Assembly (NCBI GenBank): GCA_024645155.1
Contig: JAHEGF010000131.1
Span: 1-8,963 of the forward strand
DNA length: 8,963 nucleotides
Direction: 5' to 3'
Source of the DNA: Phyllobacteriaceae bacterium
GTDB lineage: Bacteria; Pseudomonadota; Alphaproteobacteria; Rhizobiales; Rhizobiaceae
This document shows, piece after piece, positions 6,760 through 8,963 of the stretch (position 1 is the first letter of the stretch; the number at the start of each line of letters is the position of its first letter). The notes under the pieces are model-generated. The model was not told the origin of the DNA. It worked only from the letters and a program-made list of their open reading frames with translations, and ran no database searches. The position numbers were made by a program, and so were the translations under genes.

Positions 6760-7664
6760 TTCGGCGCCCTTTTTGCCAAACCGAGGCGTTTGCGAACCTC
6801 GGCAGGGCCGATAATGTTTGCACCCATCGCCTCGATGATCGACCGCGCCTTTTGCACAAGCGCCTCATTTGTTGCCAGTTCTCCCTTTGCCAACCAGATA
6901 TTGTCTTCTAGCCCGACGCGAACATTGCCCCCGGCCAGTACCGCCGCCGCAACATAAGGCATCTGGTTCCGGCCAATCGAGAATGCCGACCAGTGCCAGC
7001 TTTGCGGCACATTGTTGACCATCGCCATGAATGTGTTGAGGTCGTCGGGCGCACCCCAGGGCACGCCCATGCACAATTGCACCAGCGCCGGATCCGTCAA
7101 GATGCCGTCTGCGACCAGTTGCCTGGCATACCAAAGATGCCCGGTGTCAAAAGCCTCGATTTCCGGTTTGACGCCAAGTTCCGTCATCATGCGACCCATC
7201 GCCTGCAACATGCCCGGCGTGTTGGTCATTACATAGTCGGCTTCGGCGAAATTCATGGTGCCGCAGTCTAGCGTGCATATTTCCGGCATGCATTCGGCGA
7301 CATGCGCCATCCGCTCTTCGGCACTGGCCATGTCCGTTCCGGCCTGCAGGGGCAGGGGTGAATTTGGTGTGCCAAATACCATGTCTCCACCCATTCCGGC
7401 TGTCAGATTGAGCACGACATCGGTATTGGCGTCGCGAATACGCTCAGTGACTTCTCGGTAAAGCTTCGGGTCACGCGCCGGGGCACCGCTGTCGGGGTCA
7501 CGTACATGGCAATGCACAATTGCTGCACCGGCTCTTGCGGCAACTATCGCGCTTTCGGCAATCTGCTTTGGGTTGCGCGGCACATGGGGACTGCGCTCGT
7601 GTGTGCCTCCGGATCCGGTAACGGCACAGGTGATGAAAACCTCTTTGTTCATTGCAAGCGGCAT
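6756..7664 (-). CDS. cdhC: Beta-keto acid cleavage enzyme (BKACE, DUF849), 3-dehydrocarnitine:acetyl-CoA type
   Basis: The 302-residue product is a TIM-barrel BKACE. With the start chosen here, the zinc ligands of the family are His51 and His53 in VHCHVRDPDSG (50-60) and Glu253 in GLEDNIW (251-257). Other family marks are TCAVTGSG (12-19), LNLTAGMGGD (85-94), LDCGTMNF (132-139) and WHWSAFSIGRNQMP (223-236), whose aromatic residues could suit a trimethylammonium substrate. It should condense 3-dehydrocarnitine with acetyl-CoA to give betainyl-CoA and acetoacetate, as CdhC does in Pseudomonas. The frame is open to 7712, but GGGAGG (7676-7671) sits six bases before the ATG at 7664 and abuts the ATG at 7670, so 7664 is preferred. 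It is the first gene of the operon and overlaps lcdH by 4 bases. Substrate assignment rests on the neighbouring carnitine dehydrogenase. Confidence 0.92.
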   Translation of the reverse strand: MPLAMNKEVFITCAVTGSGGTHERSPHVPRNPKQIAESAIVAARAGAAIVHCHVRDPDSGAPARDPKLYREVTERIRDANTDVVLNLTAGMGGDMVFGTPNSPLPLQAGTDMASAEERMAHVAECMPEICTLDCGTMNFAEADYVMTNTPGMLQAMGRMMTELGVKPEIEAFDTGHLWYARQLVADGILTDPALVQLCMGVPWGAPDDLNTFMAMVNNVPQSWHWSAFSIGRNQMPYVAAAVLAGGNVRVGLEDNIWLAKGELATNEALVQKARSIIEAMGANIIGPAEVRKRLGLAKRAPK

Positions 7665-7670
7665 GGACAT

Positions 7671-7676
7671 CCTCCC
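7671..7676 (-). promoter_or_regulatory. Ribosome binding site that decides the BKACE start
   Basis: Read on the minus strand this is GGGAGG, a strong anti-16S match. It directly abuts an ATG at 7670 and lies six bases from the in-frame ATG at 7664, which is the workable spacing. It rules against the longer reading frame start at 7712. Confidence 0.7.
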
Positions 7677-7717
7677 GGTAATCCTGCTTGGAGAGAGTAA
7701 CGGGCTTGCCAATCTGA

Positions 7718-7733
7718 ACTATGCTGAAATAGT
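7718..7733. promoter_or_regulatory. Candidate operator: inverted repeat between operon and regulator
   Basis: ACTAT-N6-ATAGT forms 5-base perfect arms in the 76-base region shared by the two divergent starts. It ends seven bases before the regulator ATG. On the minus strand it lies just upstream of TTGGCA (7712-7707), a possible -35 hexamer for the operon, though no good -10 follows at 17-18 bases. That arrangement would suit an activator site beside a weak promoter. The repeat is seen directly; binding by the divergent GlxA-type regulator is inferred. Confidence 0.35.
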
Positions 7734-7740
7734 CTAACTT

Positions 7741-8691
7741 ATGCAAAAACAGTCAAATCGGATTTCTGCGCCGGTTTCTATCAGCGTCCTGCTGTTTGAC
7801 CGTTTTTCCAATCATTGCCTTGCCAACATGCTCGAACCGTTTCGCGCCGCCAATGCAATCTCCGGGAAACAGCTCTATGTGTGGCGCTTCGTTACCCTTG
7901 ATGGCCGGCCGGTCCGATCATCAAGCGAACTGGCGGTAGTACCGCAAGGTCCCGCGGTAGTGCAGGAAGTTGGCGATTTCGTCTTCGTGGTAGCGAGTTA
8001 TGGATACCGGTCGCATTGCACATCTGCATGCCTCCGGATACTGCGCCAGGCAAAGCGTAGCGGGACACGCATCGTCGGGCCGGATACCGGCGCATGGCTG
8101 ATGGCCAAAGCCGGCCTGCTTGATGGGCACAGGGCAACCATACATGCCGATGTCCTGCAAAGTTTTGAGGAAACATTTCTCGGGATCGATGTCGAGCGGA
8201 GCCGCTTTGTGCTTGATGGCCAGCTCATCACCTGCGGTGGCGCCCTTGCATCATTCGATCTGGCGCTGAAGCTGATCGGAATCGAACATGGTGAAATGCT
8301 GCGGCTCGACGTTGCGGCGTTCCTGATGCAGGAACCGCCGCTTCCCATGGCAAGCGGCCAGATGGCCTATTCCTCGTCCCATCTTGTCGGACGGGCAATC
8401 ACGATCATGCATGAAAGCCTTGAAAAGACCGTGACGGTTGCAGGCATTGCCCGCTCGCTCAATTGCAGTCCGAAAACCCTTGAACGCATGTTTGTGAAAA
8501 AAATGGGTAAGCCACCCGGCAGTGTCTATCGCCATATCAGGCTATCAGCGGTCAAACGACTGGTCGAGAATTCAGGATTGCCGATCTCTGAAATTGCCGT
8601 TCGCTGCGGTTACGAAAACGCCAGCGCTATGACGAGGGCTTTTGCACGAGAATTCGGATTGACGCCGCAGAATTTGCGCATGAGCATCTGA
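7741..8691 (+). CDS. GlxA/CdhR-type AraC-family transcriptional regulator with GATase-1-like domain
   Basis: The 316-residue protein has an N-terminal DJ-1/PfpI-like (class I glutamine amidotransferase-like) domain at about 12-190 and a C-terminal AraC DNA-binding domain at about 215-314. The AraC part has two helix-turn-helices, near 232-253 (VAGIARSLNCSPKTLERMF) and 281-302 (ISEIAVRCGYENASAMTRAF). At the nucleophile elbow the sequence is GPDTGAWLMAKAGLLDG (113-129), with Asp115-Thr116 where active enzymes have Cys, so a ligand-sensing rather than catalytic role is expected, as in CdhR and GbdR of Pseudomonas. Divergence from the carnitine operon suggests it activates that operon in response to carnitine or a related betaine. 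The ATG is fixed because an in-frame TAA lies six bases upstream (7735-7737). No Shine-Dalgarno sequence is visible before it, which may mean a leaderless or weakly translated message. Confidence 0.9.
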   Translation: MQKQSNRISAPVSISVLLFDRFSNHCLANMLEPFRAANAISGKQLYVWRFVTLDGRPVRSSSELAVVPQGPAVVQEVGDFVFVVASYGYRSHCTSACLRILRQAKRSGTRIVGPDTGAWLMAKAGLLDGHRATIHADVLQSFEETFLGIDVERSRFVLDGQLITCGGALASFDLALKLIGIEHGEMLRLDVAAFLMQEPPLPMASGQMAYSSSHLVGRAITIMHESLEKTVTVAGIARSLNCSPKTLERMFVKKMGKPPGSVYRHIRLSAVKRLVENSGLPISEIAVRCGYENASAMTRAFAREFGLTPQNLRMSI

Positions 8692-8720
8692 CAGACAGGG
8701 GGCCATACCTGCCGGTTTCC

Positions 8721-8741
8721 AGCGTTGCTGTGACGAACGCT
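8721..8741. repeat. Inverted repeat downstream of the regulator
   Basis: AGCGTT-N9-AACGCT gives 6-base perfect arms about 30 bases after the regulator stop. It could be a weak hairpin at the end of the regulator transcript, but no T-run follows, so an intrinsic terminator is not supported. The 178-base gap (8692-8869) otherwise holds only the A/T palindrome at 8790-8799. Confidence 0.25.
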
Positions 8742-8764
8742 TGTCGACCTCGGCAACCAGGGCA

Positions 8765-8799
8765 TTGCAAGTCCGGCACGGCAGTCCGATAAAATTTTA
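8765..8799 (+). promoter_or_regulatory. Weak promoter candidate with A/T palindrome upstream of the right-edge gene
   Basis: TTGCAA (8765-8770) and TAAAAT (8790-8795) resemble -35 and -10 hexamers but are 19 bases apart, longer than ideal. TAAAAT is part of the 10-base perfect palindrome TAAAATTTTA (8790-8799), which stands out in this GC-rich region. The start codon at 8870 is about 70 bases downstream. Either promoter or protein-binding use is possible; neither is proven. Confidence 0.3.
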
Positions 8800-8869
8800 C
8801 CGATTTCCCTAAGCTGATCCTTACGGCGCTTTGTTAGAAGCAGCGGTAGTGACAACGGGGAAATTCACT

Positions 8870-8963
8870 ATGCGTAACCAGATATCGAAGATCTTTGCGG
8901 CTGCATTTGTTGTCGCCGTTCCGTTGGAAAGCACGGCAACGCCGTATTATGCAAACAAGACGG
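8870..8963 (+). CDS. Partial CDS, probable secreted protein (N-terminus only)
   Basis: An open frame runs from the ATG at 8870 to the window edge (31 full codons). It begins with a signal-peptide-like N-terminus: Arg2 and Lys7, then a hydrophobic run IFAAAFVVAVPL (8-19), and small residues suited to cleavage around STATP (21-25). GGGGA, about eight bases upstream, is a plausible ribosome site. Too little is present to name a family. The mature part lies beyond the window. Confidence 0.6.
   Translation, partial: MRNQISKIFAAAFVVAVPLESTATPYYANKT

Noticed and set aside
7665..7712. Upstream extension of the BKACE frame by 16 codons
   Set aside because: The extension has no family homology, would cross the GGGAGG ribosome site, and would run into the divergent promoter region.

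Overview
The window reads as chromosome of an alphaproteobacterium, most likely of the Rhizobiales. The reasons are the carnitine dehydrogenase-thioesterase fusion typical of that group, a perfect FNR/FixK-type box at the left edge, and the moderate-to-high GC composition with tightly overlapping genes. No rRNA, tRNA, insertion sequence, CRISPR array or phage gene was seen. The taxonomic placement is inference.

Layout. Positions 1-196 hold no convincing gene but carry a perfect TTGAT-N4-ATCAA site (22-37), probably serving a gene beyond the left edge. A small stand-alone cyclic-nucleotide-binding-domain protein (197-520, minus) is divergent from a secreted fasciclin-domain (FAS1) protein (808-1281, plus). 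The core is a five-gene minus-strand operon from 7664 down to 1377. In transcription order it encodes a beta-keto acid cleavage enzyme (BKACE), an L-carnitine dehydrogenase fused to a hotdog thioesterase, an acyl-CoA dehydrogenase, a single-chain NDP-forming acyl-CoA ligase, and a CaiD-like enoyl-CoA hydratase. Three of the four junctions are 4-nt ATGA overlaps and the fourth is a 3-nt gap. A GlxA/CdhR-type AraC-family regulator (7741-8691, plus) is divergent from the operon across a 76-bp intergenic region that contains a small inverted repeat. The right edge cuts a gene starting at 8870 that begins with a signal-peptide-like sequence.

How the genes fit together (inference from families and context). 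The ligase activates gamma-butyrobetaine and/or crotonobetaine to the CoA thioester. The acyl-CoA dehydrogenase oxidises gamma-butyrobetainyl-CoA to crotonobetainyl-CoA, and the CaiD homologue hydrates that to L-carnitinyl-CoA. After CoA release, the dehydrogenase domain makes 3-dehydrocarnitine. The BKACE converts this with acetyl-CoA to betainyl-CoA plus acetoacetate, and the fused thioesterase frees glycine betaine. The operon would thus join the CoA-level 'cai-like' chemistry to the aerobic carnitine-to-betaine route in one transcript. The points most worth checking are the ADP-forming ligase in place of CaiC/CaiB, the Asp in place of the usual catalytic Glu in the acyl-CoA dehydrogenase, the absence of a dedicated carnitinyl-CoA thioesterase, and the FNR/FixK box.
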